In this document: positions 51,689 to 60,817 of the stretch, piece after piece
How the letters are laid out: every line of letters starts with the position of its first letter
How positions within the stretch are numbered: position 1 is the first letter of the stretch
Source: Anaerolineales bacterium UBA2395
GTDB lineage: Bacteria > Chloroflexota > Anaerolineae > Anaerolineales > Villigracilaceae
Length of the DNA: 64,000 nucleotides
Assembly: GCA_002343775.1 (NCBI GenBank)
Contig: DDSH01000004.1
Location: 1-64,000, forward strand
Direction of reading: 5' to 3'
Translations under genes and position numbers: made by a program
The notes under the pieces: generated by a model
The model's input: only the letters and a program-made list of their open reading frames with translations
What the model was told of the DNA's origin: nothing
Database searches by the model: none

Positions 51689-52590
51689 CAAAACGCGCCG
51701 CCTTCCTCTACCTAACCATGATCTTCATCCTTCTGGCAATCGTCGCCGGCTGGTATATCGCTTCATTCCTGACCCGTGAGTCTGACCCTGTTTCCTTCGA
51801 CGGATCCCGCGCCTTTGCCGATGTAGAGGCACAAGTTGCCATGGGACCACGAACGCCCGGGTCGGCGGGTCACGTCCAAATCCGCGAGTGGATGCGCACA
51901 GAGTTGGAATCCGCCGGCTGGATGGTGGAAGTCCACGAAACCGAGCGGCTTGGACACCCCATTTACAACCTCATCGCAAAACGCGGTACGGAACCGGCAG
52001 AGATCATCCTTGGAGCGCATTATGATACGCGCTTCTTTTCAGACAACGACCCCGACCCTTCGAAGCAGACTCAACCCGTACCCGGCGCCAACGACGGCGC
52101 TTCGGGAGTGGCTGTGTTACTGGAACTGGCGCGAACCCTGCCGAAGGATACTGTGCCGGTTTGGCTGGTGTTCTTCGATGCGGAGGACAACGGACGAATT
52201 CCCGGTTGGGATTGGATCCTCGGTTCACGCGCCTTTGTGGAGGAAATCCCCGTGCAGCCTCGCGCAGTTGTGATCGCGGATATGATCGGCGATGCCGACC
52301 TGAACATCCATCTGGAAAGGAATTCAGATCCGATCATCCGTGCTGAGATCTGGTCCACCGCCGAACGGCTTGGTCATGGCGACGTGTTCATCAAAAGCGA
52401 AAAATACAGCATCCTCGACGACCACACCTCCTTCCTCGAGGCAGGTATCCCCGCCGTGGACATCATCGACTTCGACTATCCGTACTGGCATACCACGCAC
52501 GACACGCTGGATAAAGTCTCGCCGGAAAGCCTGCATGCTGTGGGAGAAACCATCTGGCATTGGGTTGTAGAACAGAAATTGGACCAGTAA
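51685..52590 (+). CDS. M28-family zinc metallopeptidase, membrane-anchored
   Basis: 301 residues. A single hydrophobic helix at residues 6-27 serves as signal anchor, with the catalytic domain outside. Zinc-site motifs in order: GAHYDTR, GANDGASGVAVLLELAR, FFDAED, ADMIGDADL and WHTTHDTLDKVS. M28 enzymes are aminopeptidases; some relatives are glutaminyl cyclases, and the DDHTSFLEAGIPAVDIIDFDYPYWHT stretch resembles both groups, so the exact reaction is open. Translationally coupled to trmFO. Confidence 0.9.
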   Translation: MTKRAAFLYLTMIFILLAIVAGWYIASFLTRESDPVSFDGSRAFADVEAQVAMGPRTPGSAGHVQIREWMRTELESAGWMVEVHETERLGHPIYNLIAKRGTEPAEIILGAHYDTRFFSDNDPDPSKQTQPVPGANDGASGVAVLLELARTLPKDTVPVWLVFFDAEDNGRIPGWDWILGSRAFVEEIPVQPRAVVIADMIGDADLNIHLERNSDPIIRAEIWSTAERLGHGDVFIKSEKYSILDDHTSFLEAGIPAVDIIDFDYPYWHTTHDTLDKVSPESLHAVGETIWHWVVEQKLDQ

Positions 52591-52608
52591 CACCAACGAA
52601 TCCACCTA

Positions 52609-52637
52609 TGGTCAAAAGACTGAACTCGGCGTAAACT
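52609..52637 (+). promoter_or_regulatory. Promoter, leaderless start of the histidine kinase gene
   Basis: Weak -35 TGGTCA (52609-52614), 17-base spacer, TAAACT (52632-52637), seven bases to ATG 52645. Confidence 0.45.
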
Positions 52638-52644
52638 TAACCTG

Positions 52645-53916
52645 ATGGGATTACAGGCTTCACTGCAAAAAATCCGCAAACCCTGGATGGAACGCATCTC
52701 GCGCGAACTCGCCAGCGGTGAACATGTGCGCGCCGGCTTTACAGAGCAGCTCGAGCGTTTTTTTGAACTGCTCGAACAAACGCTCGTAACAGGCGACACT
52801 GCCTGGCTCGACCCCATCCTATACGACTGGGGGCGTTCTCCCACCGAAACCAACCTTGAGCAGGGAGATTATTACGTTTCTTTTGTCATCAACCGCATGA
52901 TCGCCCTGACCTTGGAAACTGCCCGTGACACCCTGAACAAAAAGGACGCGCTGGAACTACTTGCGGCAGTGATTCCCATCCTGGCGCACAGCCTGAGCGT
53001 GGTCGTCCGCTATGAGATGGAAACGCGTGTGGCTCATATTTCCAACGAGTTGGGCAAAGTGCAGGATAAATTAAAATTCCTTGACCGAAACAAATCGAAC
53101 TTCATCTCAGTTGCCGCCCATGAATTGAAGACACCACTCACTCTGATCGAGGGATATACCTCAATGATGACGGATGTGGTACAGGGCTCGGAACATGCGC
53201 AGATGAAGAACTATCTCGACGGTGTCAGTACCGGTATTCAACGCCTGCGGGACATCATCGACGATATGATCGATGTCTCGTTGATCGACAACGACCTGCT
53301 CACACTCAACATCCAGCCGCTATGGATCAGTCATTTGCTGACGCTGCTGCAAAATGAGTTCAAAAAGACTCTCGCCGACAGGCAGCAGACCTTGACCGTC
53401 CACCCATTTCAGGGCAGCGACATGATGATCTATGGCGACGTGGAAAGATTGTATCAGGCATTCAACAATGTGGTCGCCAACGCGGTCAAATACACCCCGG
53501 ACAAAGGCGCCATCACCATCAATGGACGCCTGCTCCCCGGCTTTATAGAGGTAACAGTCTCCGACACAGGCATCGGCATTTCACCGGAAAACCAAAGCCA
53601 CATTTTCGACAAGTTCGGCCAGCTTGGCAGGACAGACCTGCACTCCAGCAGCAAGACCAAATTCAAAGGCGGCGGTCCCGGTCTGGGGCTATCGATCACC
53701 CGCGGCATCCTCGAAGCGCACGGCGGCACAATCTGGGTAGAATCCGATGGGTACGACGAAGTAAAATTACCGGGTTCGACCTTTCACATCTTGTTGCCTA
53801 CACGCACAGAGCCGAACGACCCGATCATGACCAAGTTCTTCGGTCAATTCGAACAATCAAAAGAAACGGAACCCAGTGGCAAAGAAAATCCCCCAACCAA
53901 CAACCCCGCCGCGTGA
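52645..53916 (+). CDS. Soluble sensor histidine kinase
   Basis: 423 residues with no membrane helix. An all-helical N-terminal domain (about 1-140) of the kind found in RsbR-like sensors, a short coiled coil, HisKA with His 159 in AAHELKTPLTLIEGY, and a HATPase (NNVVANAVKYTPDKG near 275, GPGLGLSITRGIL near 350). No response regulator is adjacent, so it is an orphan. hflX starts 41 bases before its stop, in another frame. Confidence 0.9.
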   Translation: MGLQASLQKIRKPWMERISRELASGEHVRAGFTEQLERFFELLEQTLVTGDTAWLDPILYDWGRSPTETNLEQGDYYVSFVINRMIALTLETARDTLNKKDALELLAAVIPILAHSLSVVVRYEMETRVAHISNELGKVQDKLKFLDRNKSNFISVAAHELKTPLTLIEGYTSMMTDVVQGSEHAQMKNYLDGVSTGIQRLRDIIDDMIDVSLIDNDLLTLNIQPLWISHLLTLLQNEFKKTLADRQQTLTVHPFQGSDMMIYGDVERLYQAFNNVVANAVKYTPDKGAITINGRLLPGFIEVTVSDTGIGISPENQSHIFDKFGQLGRTDLHSSSKTKFKGGGPGLGLSITRGILEAHGGTIWVESDGYDEVKLPGSTFHILLPTRTEPNDPIMTKFFGQFEQSKETEPSGKENPPTNNPAA

Positions 53917-55234
53917 ACGCGCTTTTCTTGTCGGCGTTGAAATTTTCGGTAAAAAACAGATCCTCTCCCTTCAAGATTCATTGACGGAACTGGCGCTTCT
54001 GGCAGATACCGCCGGTGCAGAAGTTGTCGGCGAGCTCACCCAGAAACTATCCCACCCGCATGTGGAAACCTATATCGGTCCCGGAAAAGTGGAGGAACTC
54101 AAAGCGCTTGCCGAGGAGACTCTCGCCGAACTCGTCATCTTCGATGATGAACTTTCCCCGCGCCACCAGCGTGAATTGGAAAAAACGCTCGGAAAGAACA
54201 TTCGCGTCATCGACCGCACCGCGCTGATCCTGGATATCTTCGCTCAGCATGCGCACACGAGAGAAGGCATGCTGCAGGTGGAACTCGCCCAATACGAATA
54301 CAACCTGCCACGCCTCACCCGTGCCTGGACGCATCTCGAACGTCAAGCGGGCGGGGGCGGTGGACGAGCCGGCTCGACTGGCGGCGTGGGTTTGCGTGGT
54401 CCTGGTGAAACCCAGTTAGAAGTAGACCGTCGTACCATTCGCAAGCGGATCGCACATCTAAAAGCGGAATTGGAAAAGGTGGAAGCCTATCGCACAAGAA
54501 ACCGTTCCCAGCGGCGGCGTTCGCGCATCCCTACCGTTGCATTGGTAGGCTACACCAACGCGGGCAAATCCACCCTGCTAAATCGCCTTGCCAAAGCAGA
54601 TGTGTACGTGGCAGATCAGTTGTTTGCAACGCTCGACCCAACCACCCGCCGGGTACAACTCCCGGGCGACAATCTCGGCCTCTTCACCGATACAGTAGGG
54701 TTTATCCAAAAACTTCCCACCTCCCTCGTGGTTGCGTTCCACGCCACATTGGAAGAGATCACCGAAGCCGACCTGCTCCTGCATGTTGTGGATATTTCCC
54801 ACCCCAATGCGCTTGGACAATTCCAGTCGGTGCAGGAAACGCTTGAAGAGATCGGCGCAAGCCACATCCCCATGATCACCGCCTTGAACAAGGCAGACCA
54901 ATTGAAAAACCCGGAAAACGCCCGTAAAACCCTCGAGAACTTCCCCAAGTCCGTTGCCATTTCCGCGTTGAAAAACACTGGCATCTCCGACTTATTGCAG
55001 CTGGTGCAGGAAGAATTATTCGAAGCCTTCGTACCGGTGCATGTGCGTCTGCCGTACAAAGAAGGCGCGCTCATTTCTCTTTTTCATGAACTTGGGCAGG
55101 TGGAACGCGTGGAGCATGAGCGTGGCGGCGTCCAAATGCAGGGACGCATCCCCGGCAGACTGCTGGCGCAGTTCTCATCCTGGGTTGCAAAAAACAATGT
55201 TCAAGCCGAAGAAGCCGACCTGGAGGAAGCATGA
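53876..55234 (+). CDS. hflX: GTPase HflX
   Basis: 452 residues. The N-terminal HflX domain carries GPGKVEELKAL and VIDRTALILDIFAQHAHTREGMLQVELAQ, then the glycine-rich loop (GGGGGRAGSTGGVGLRGPGE) and the G domain: GYTNAGKSTLLN (about 223), DTVGFI, NKAD. A C-terminal domain follows. HflX binds 50S subunits and splits stalled ribosomes under stress. GTG start, 41-base overlap with the preceding kinase gene; the family's conserved N-terminus requires a start this far upstream. Its stop overlaps the small membrane protein gene by four bases. Confidence 0.96.
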   Translation: MAKKIPQPTTPPRERAFLVGVEIFGKKQILSLQDSLTELALLADTAGAEVVGELTQKLSHPHVETYIGPGKVEELKALAEETLAELVIFDDELSPRHQRELEKTLGKNIRVIDRTALILDIFAQHAHTREGMLQVELAQYEYNLPRLTRAWTHLERQAGGGGGRAGSTGGVGLRGPGETQLEVDRRTIRKRIAHLKAELEKVEAYRTRNRSQRRRSRIPTVALVGYTNAGKSTLLNRLAKADVYVADQLFATLDPTTRRVQLPGDNLGLFTDTVGFIQKLPTSLVVAFHATLEEITEADLLLHVVDISHPNALGQFQSVQETLEEIGASHIPMITALNKADQLKNPENARKTLENFPKSVAISALKNTGISDLLQLVQEELFEAFVPVHVRLPYKEGALISLFHELGQVERVEHERGGVQMQGRIPGRLLAQFSSWVAKNNVQAEEADLEEA

Positions 55235-55434
55235 TCTCAAAATTTCTGGATTCGCTCTCGGAATATCTCGCGCACCGCAAGGGATTGCTGCCCATCATAG
55301 GCTTGGTATTGATCGTCGTCAACCTTGTGCTTCAATTCATCTTCCCGGGCAGTTTCATCGCTGTGAGCAACCTGTTCCTGCACATCGGTCTGATCGTTGC
55401 CATCTTCGGGCTGATGCTGGCATGGGCGTTATAA
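55231..55434 (+). CDS. Small two-helix membrane protein
   Basis: 67 residues with two hydrophobic helices (about 19-36 and 42-65) separated by a short Pro/Gly/Ser turn. It starts on the ATGA overlap with hflX and ends 16 bases before the next gene, so it is probably a real operon member. No family recognised. Confidence 0.7.
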   Translation: MISKFLDSLSEYLAHRKGLLPIIGLVLIVVNLVLQFIFPGSFIAVSNLFLHIGLIVAIFGLMLAWAL

Positions 55435-55450
55435 ATCGTGAAAATCCAAC

Positions 55451-57439
55451 ATGCCCCCTGCGATCATCGGGAAAACCCTGCTCAACCAGTATCGTGTCGA
55501 GGAATTGATCGGGAACACCCCGCACGGTGATCTTTATCGTGTCACTGACGAACGCAGCGGAAAACTGCTTGCCTTAACACTGCTCTCCAAAGGCGTGACC
55601 GAAAACGGGGAAACCATCAAGGAACTGGAAGCAAAGTCTGGCAGGCTGCAATCCATCTCCCACCAAAACATCAACCGGTATTTGGGACTGTTCCAAACCC
55701 CAACACTCGCCTTTTTGCTTGAAGAATGGGTCGATGGACCCTCCCTAAAAGACGTGCTGGCAAAATCTCCGCTATCAGCAGAAGAAGCGCTCGTGGTTGC
55801 CCGATCCGTTTGCGGTGCGTTGGAAGCGCTTCATCGGCAAGGGTTTCTACATCTCAACCTTGCCCCAGAATTCATACGCACCAACCAACAAGGTGAGATT
55901 TTCCTTGGCGGCATTGCCAACGCACACCCGCAGGATCGACACACCATCCTGCATCTTGGAAAATATCCACCGACATATTCCGCGCCTGAAATGCTGCGCG
56001 GAGAGGCGCTGACCGCCGCCGCCGATATCTATTCACTGGCAGTTCTCCTGTACCAACTCGTTACCGCGCAATGGATCAACGGCAAAGCCGCGCCCAAAGC
56101 CTACGATGCCGTCCGCAAACACCATCTGGAAACCACCCCGCTTGCGCCCATCTTGCTAAACAAAAACATACCAGATCATTTTTCGCGTATGATCCTCTGG
56201 GCGCTGCGAAAAAAAACTGAGGACAGACTCAAGACCACGACGGAATTGCTCTCTTCGCTTGCGCTTGCAGTTCAAACCTCGGTGGACAAAATTCCGCTTC
56301 GGACCGACCCGGCAGCGACTCCTGTGACCTCAGCCTTGCTTGCCTCCTGGGGTTTTCTTCCGCCGCCCCAGCCGCGCATTCTCCGCGATGATGCAATTCC
56401 GCTGGAAGAACGGTTGGCAAATCTCACTCCTGCAAAAAAACAAAAAACGGGGTCGCGTTTTATTCCATTCTTCTTCCTGATCCTGCTTGGCGGATTTATT
56501 TCGCTGTTTTGGGTGGTTCGTCCAGCAGAAACCGAGATTCCCATACCAACTCCGGTTCGGGTAACGCCAGTTGTGGCGAGGTTCACTCCCCGCCCCTCTG
56601 TCACGCCATCTCCCAGACCCACGCTTCCCTTCGGCGGCAGAATCATTTTCACATGCACACGCGGAGACTACAACCAACTCTGTCTCGTCAACCGCGATGG
56701 TTCCGGGTACACCCAGGTGACGGATATGATCGCAAGCAATTACTACCCCGTCTTCACGCCGGATGGCAGTTCGATCCTATTCGCTTCCAACCGAAGTGGG
56801 AGCACCTTTGACCTGTTCCTGCTCAACTTCGGCGACAAGTTGGTCTATCAACTGACAGATGGCATAGGGAACGTCATCTCACCAGATTATTCGCCCGATG
56901 GTCGCATCGTTGCTTTTGCCAATCGCGTGGGAAACGGTCCCACCGCGATTTGGATGGTCAATGCGGATGGGTTGAATCCAAGGCTTGTGTACACAGGCGC
57001 AAAAGACATTGTCGCCGTGGCATGGTCACCGGATGGCAGGAAGATCGCCTATGCCATGGCAATGGAGACGCCGCAGGAATATCAGATCTATACGATGGAT
57101 GTGAACGGTAGAAATCACTTGAAGATCTCGCAGGACCTGCAGGGCATCGGCGGCAGCGTGGATTGGTCACCAGATGGCGGTTCACTATTGATCCACGCCG
57201 GTCCATTTGGAGACAAGGACATTTTCAGGGTGGATGTTGCCACAGGCGCATTCGTCCAATTGACCGACGGCGGGAACAATGCAGGCGCATCCTATTCGCC
57301 GGATGGACAGTACATTGTCTTCAATTCGCTGCGAAACGACGAACAAGCTGACCTGTATATCATGCGCGCAGATGGGACCAATCCGGTGCAGTTGACCAAC
57401 CATCCTGAACCGGATTGGGGGGCGAAGTGGATCGAGTGA
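55451..57439 (+). CDS. Transmembrane pseudokinase with extracytoplasmic beta-propeller
   Basis: 662 residues. Residues 12-280 have the PknB kinase fold (LLEEWVDGPSLKDVL, YSAPEMLRGEALTAAADIYSLAVLLYQLV), but the catalytic parts are gone: VAIK reads LALTLLS, HRDxKPxN reads HLNLAPEF, and DFG reads GGIAN. A membrane helix lies at about 340-360, then a Pro/Thr stalk and PD40/TolB-like propeller blades (about 395-660; YSPDGRIVAFANR, WSPDGRKIAYA, YSPDGQYIVFNS). It should not phosphorylate; it may transmit binding at the propeller to a cytoplasmic partner. The active kinase at 5261-6988 has the same layout with another outside domain. Confidence 0.9.
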   Translation: MPPAIIGKTLLNQYRVEELIGNTPHGDLYRVTDERSGKLLALTLLSKGVTENGETIKELEAKSGRLQSISHQNINRYLGLFQTPTLAFLLEEWVDGPSLKDVLAKSPLSAEEALVVARSVCGALEALHRQGFLHLNLAPEFIRTNQQGEIFLGGIANAHPQDRHTILHLGKYPPTYSAPEMLRGEALTAAADIYSLAVLLYQLVTAQWINGKAAPKAYDAVRKHHLETTPLAPILLNKNIPDHFSRMILWALRKKTEDRLKTTTELLSSLALAVQTSVDKIPLRTDPAATPVTSALLASWGFLPPPQPRILRDDAIPLEERLANLTPAKKQKTGSRFIPFFFLILLGGFISLFWVVRPAETEIPIPTPVRVTPVVARFTPRPSVTPSPRPTLPFGGRIIFTCTRGDYNQLCLVNRDGSGYTQVTDMIASNYYPVFTPDGSSILFASNRSGSTFDLFLLNFGDKLVYQLTDGIGNVISPDYSPDGRIVAFANRVGNGPTAIWMVNADGLNPRLVYTGAKDIVAVAWSPDGRKIAYAMAMETPQEYQIYTMDVNGRNHLKISQDLQGIGGSVDWSPDGGSLLIHAGPFGDKDIFRVDVATGAFVQLTDGGNNAGASYSPDGQYIVFNSLRNDEQADLYIMRADGTNPVQLTNHPEPDWGAKWIE

Positions 57440-57743
57440 ACACACAAGGTATGGATAACTGAATGGTCAGTGCCATGCTCGGGCAGAGAATGAAGCGCGA
57501 GTCGGGTCGGAAGCGGCGATGATATTTTTGCATCAAATAAGTTCCCGAAGTAAAGAATCTGTATCGCAGGGAGTATTGCAATAACGAATCATTAACAAAA
57601 TCACCATAATCTGAATGACTTAAACCCTTTACATGCGGGCTATTTGATGTATGATTGACCGTATCAATGGCGTTTTTCGCGGCTCGTCCACCGCGGGAGG
57701 CGCTGTTAATCTTTAATCCACAAAACGAAAGGTAATTATATGA
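57440..57743 (+). other. 304-base intergenic region upstream of the second SET gene
   Basis: No credible ORF. It contains the promoter at 57628-57655 and, in the leader, a hairpin CGCGG/CCGCG (about 57679-57697) nested in outer GCG/CGC pairs, not followed by T. No terminator is apparent after the propeller gene. Confidence 0.5.
57628..57655 (+). promoter_or_regulatory. Promoter of the second SET-domain gene
   Basis: TTTACA (57628-57633), 16-base spacer, TATGAT (57650-57655). The leader of about 80 bases is the longest conventional leader in the window. Confidence 0.6.
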
Positions 57744-58334
57744 ATGTCCAAGCAACCGAGTTCCTATCTGTCTTCTAAGTTGGAAGGTCGCCTGAAAGCC
57801 GATAAAAGCGGGAACAGCATATTCGCCCTCGAACCCATTAAGAAGGGCGAGTTGATCGCTGTTTTCGGCGGCGTTGTATATGAATGGGAGACCTTTATCC
57901 ACCTACCCGAACGTGAGCGCATGTTGTGCATCCAGGTCGAAGACCGGCATTTCCTGGTGCCGCGCCCCATTGGTGAGGGAGATTATGTCAATCACTCGTG
58001 CAACCCGAACGCAGGTCTTTCGGGCCAGATTGGACTCGTTGCCATGCGAGACATCCAAATCGGCGAGGAAGTTTGTTTTGATTACGCCATGAGCGATACG
58101 ATGGCGTACGATGAGTTCGAATGTTTGTGCGGTGCGCCCACCTGTCGTCATAAAGTCAGCGGCAATGATTGGCAGCGCCCCGAACTGCAAAAACGCTATG
58201 CGGGTTTTTTTGCGCCGCACGTCCAGCGCAAGATCGACGCGCAAAAAGCGGAGCGCCGCGCTTTCGAGCGGGCGATGCGCAATACCAAGAGCGGCGCGAT
58301 TGCCAAGCCCGTTACGGCAACGATGTATAAGTAA
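57744..58334 (+). CDS. Second bacterial SET-domain protein
   Basis: 196 residues. The SET core has the substrate/SAM motifs GDYVNHSCNPNAGL (about residue 78), EEVCFDYAMSD with the catalytic Tyr region, and post-SET CLCGAPTCRHKV. It differs from the first SET protein (14017-14508) by a longer, Lys/Arg-rich C-terminus (QKAERRAFERAMRNTKSGAIAK) that could bind nucleic acid or be modified. AAAGG lies 11 bases before the ATG at 57744. A protein-lysine methyltransferase role is expected from the family; the substrate is unknown. Confidence 0.88.
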   Translation: MSKQPSSYLSSKLEGRLKADKSGNSIFALEPIKKGELIAVFGGVVYEWETFIHLPERERMLCIQVEDRHFLVPRPIGEGDYVNHSCNPNAGLSGQIGLVAMRDIQIGEEVCFDYAMSDTMAYDEFECLCGAPTCRHKVSGNDWQRPELQKRYAGFFAPHVQRKIDAQKAERRAFERAMRNTKSGAIAKPVTATMYK

Positions 58335-58350
58335 GGCTTTAAATAAAGCA

Positions 58351-58388
58351 AAGACCCGACAGGTTGTACAACCTGTCGGGTCTTTTTT
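58351..58388. terminator. Strong bidirectional terminator
   Basis: A perfect 34-base palindrome (58351-58384; arm AAGACCCGACAGGTT, loop GTAC) followed by TTTT on the plus strand and by TTTGC on the minus strand. It separates the SET gene from the convergent minus-strand operon. Confidence 0.92.
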
Positions 58389-58403
58389 GTTTAATCCCAG
58401 GTT

Positions 58404-59078
58404 TCACCAAACAAACGGGATCAACCGATACTTCACCCTTCCTTTGTATTCTACATATCCGGGCAAATCCTGTTCGAGCGCCTTCTCTTCATCCAAAATG
58501 CGAAACACAATGACCGGAATAATCACCAGAGCAGGGATGACCGCCCACCATGAGCCAAGCACCAGCGGCGAAACGACGTAGAGGATGACCATCCCCACAT
58601 ACATGGGATGACGGACAATACCGTAAACATCGGTATCGACCACTTTTTGATTTTCCGCCACTTCGATGACACGGGAGAGAAAACTGTTAACCTGCATCGT
58701 ACGAAAGACAAGCAGGTAACATAGGAACATCACAACCGCGGCGGCAATGGACACCCCGGCGGGCATATTCGACCAGCCATAGCGAATATCAAACCCCGGC
58801 AGGAGATACGCAAGCAAGAAGATGATATACGACGATCGGATAATCTTCCGTTGTTCGCTCCGTTCTTCGCGCATATGCATCCGCCTTTTGAGCAGGTCGG
58901 GGTCATTCCGCATGAAGTACGCGATCACAAAGAACATGGGAATGGTGAGCACTGCAATGTACATCCATCCCTGCCAGTACCCCCATGTGCCCGCAGGCAG
59001 GAAGAAGATCAACATAAAAAAGAGGATGCCGCCCAGAAGACGACCCAACACCGTGAAAAAAAGTTTTGAGCGCGACAC
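58404..59078 (-). CDS. Isoprenylcysteine carboxyl methyltransferase-like membrane protein
   Basis: 224 residues, about five membrane helices. The C-terminal motif with GIVRHPMYVGMVILYV and the final EKALEQDLPGYVEYKGRVKYRLIPFVW is that of the ICMT/phospholipid methyltransferase (PEMT-like) family, which uses SAM on membrane substrates. Bacterial members have mostly unknown acceptors. GTG start with AAAGGA about nine bases upstream. It lies 82 bases downstream of pckA on the same strand, so it could be co-transcribed. Confidence 0.88.
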   Translation of the reverse strand: MSRSKLFFTVLGRLLGGILFFMLIFFLPAGTWGYWQGWMYIAVLTIPMFFVIAYFMRNDPDLLKRRMHMREERSEQRKIIRSSYIIFLLAYLLPGFDIRYGWSNMPAGVSIAAAVVMFLCYLLVFRTMQVNSFLSRVIEVAENQKVVDTDVYGIVRHPMYVGMVILYVVSPLVLGSWWAVIPALVIIPVIVFRILDEEKALEQDLPGYVEYKGRVKYRLIPFVW

Positions 59079-59160
59079 GAGATATTTCCTTTCAGACCAC
59101 CGAACCTACCCAACAAGAGCGAAGTTCAAAGTAATGGGTCACTTGAAATCTGACTTTATC

Positions 59161-60807
59161 TTACACCTTTGGTCCCGCCGCCACAACCTCCCGTGGAGTG
59201 CCATCGGTAAACTTTCCGAAATTCTGCTTGAAGCGCATCGCAAGGTCTTTGTAACGACGGTCATACTCTTTTTTGTCATGCCAGGAAGAAGACGGGTCGA
59301 GCACTTCATCCGGAACGTTCGGGCAAGAAGCGGGCACTTCAAACCCAAAGATGGGATCTTTCTTGTATTTCACATCCGCAAGTTTTCCACTGAGCGCGGC
59401 ATTGAGAAGTGCGCGCGTATACCTGATGGAAATCCGCTTGCCAATTCCGTACGGTCCGCCCACCCAGCCGGTATTGACCAGCCAGCAGGTCGCGCCGTAT
59501 CGCTCGATCTTGCGTTTGAGCAGCTCGGCGTATTTATAAGGATGATGCACCATGAACGGTCCACCGAAGCAGGCGCTGAATGTGATCTCCGGTTCCTTGC
59601 CCAAGCCGACCTCTGTCCCTGCTATTTTGGAGGTATAGCCGCTGATGAATTGATACAAGGCTTGATCCGGGGTCAGCCGCGCGATGGGCGGCATTACTCC
59701 GCTCGCATCACATGTCAGGAGGATGATATTTTTCGGGTGCCCAGCCTTTTTCTCAGGGACAGCATTGGCGATGAATTCCAACGGATAGGATGCGCGCGTG
59801 TTCTCTGTGACAGAGTCATCGTCAAGGTCGATCAAACGTGTGACGGGGTCATAAGTCACATTTTCGAGGACCGTTCCGAAGCGTTTGGTCGTAGCGTAAA
59901 TTTCCGGCTCGGCAGATTCAGACAAGCCGATGACTTTGGCATAGCATCCACCCTCGAAGTTGAAGACGCCGTCATCGCTCCAGCCGTGCTCATCGTCCCC
60001 GATGAGGCGGCGGGTTGGGTCTGCCGAAAGCGTGGTCTTGCCCGTTCCGCTCAAGCCGAAGAACAAGGCTACATCGTCCGAATCCTGCGGGTTGACGTTC
60101 GCCGAGCAGTGCATCGGCAGGACACCTTCAAGCGGCAGGAGATAATTCAAAATCGTGAAGACCGATTTCTTAATCTCACCCGCATAAGCAGTATTCCCCA
60201 CAATCGCAAGTCTTTTCTCAAAGGAGAGACAAATGAAGGTTTCACTGTTGGTGCCGTCCACTGCGGGAGCGCCTTTGAATGACGGCATGGCGATCAGCGT
60301 AAAGTCCGGTACGAAGCGTTTGTATTCCTCCAGCGACTGCGGCAGGATGAACATGTTACGCACAAAATGACTGTGCCACGCCAGTTCGGTCACAATGCGG
60401 ACAGGCAGGCGATAGTTCTCATCCGCACCCGCATAGACATCCTGCACGAAAACATCGCGTCCCTGCAAAAAGCCGAGCATACGGTCGTACAAGATTTCAA
60501 ACTTGTCCGCTGTGAAGGGACGGTTATACACGCCCCACCAGATGTTGTTCTCCGAATCAACGTGACGCACGACGAACTTATCATTGGCGCTGCGAGCCGT
60601 GTGCTTGCCGGTAAACGCGACGTATGCGCCACCAGCCACGACTGCACCTTCATTACGAAAAACGGCTTCCTCGACCAATGCTTCGGTGGGAAGATTCCAA
60701 TATGCAAGGCGTAAATTTCCGATGCCGTTATTCGAGAGGTTGTAATCTGCCTTGCGGGTCTGTGCGATGGAGTCGGCGGGAGTTTTGATGTTCAATAAAT
60801 TATTCAT
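59161..60807 (-). CDS. pckA: Phosphoenolpyruvate carboxykinase (ATP)
   Basis: 548 residues, normal for the ATP-dependent enzyme. The nucleotide-binding motif GLSGTGKTTLSAD is near residue 249, with LIGDDEHGWSDDGVFNFEGGCYAK just after it, CSANVNP before it, and NTGWVGGPYGIGKRISI and RAYLL-like RYTRALLNA further on. It converts oxaloacetate plus ATP to PEP and CO2 in gluconeogenesis. A longer frame begins at 60831, but that overlaps the aminotransferase stop; the ATG at 60807, ten bases after that stop, is preferred. Coupling with an aspartate-type aminotransferase would give aspartate to oxaloacetate to PEP. Confidence 0.97.
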   Translation of the reverse strand: MNNLLNIKTPADSIAQTRKADYNLSNNGIGNLRLAYWNLPTEALVEEAVFRNEGAVVAGGAYVAFTGKHTARSANDKFVVRHVDSENNIWWGVYNRPFTADKFEILYDRMLGFLQGRDVFVQDVYAGADENYRLPVRIVTELAWHSHFVRNMFILPQSLEEYKRFVPDFTLIAMPSFKGAPAVDGTNSETFICLSFEKRLAIVGNTAYAGEIKKSVFTILNYLLPLEGVLPMHCSANVNPQDSDDVALFFGLSGTGKTTLSADPTRRLIGDDEHGWSDDGVFNFEGGCYAKVIGLSESAEPEIYATTKRFGTVLENVTYDPVTRLIDLDDDSVTENTRASYPLEFIANAVPEKKAGHPKNIILLTCDASGVMPPIARLTPDQALYQFISGYTSKIAGTEVGLGKEPEITFSACFGGPFMVHHPYKYAELLKRKIERYGATCWLVNTGWVGGPYGIGKRISIRYTRALLNAALSGKLADVKYKKDPIFGFEVPASCPNVPDEVLDPSSSWHDKKEYDRRYKDLAMRFKQNFGKFTDGTPREVVAAGPKV

Positions 60808-60817
60808 GATTCGATTC

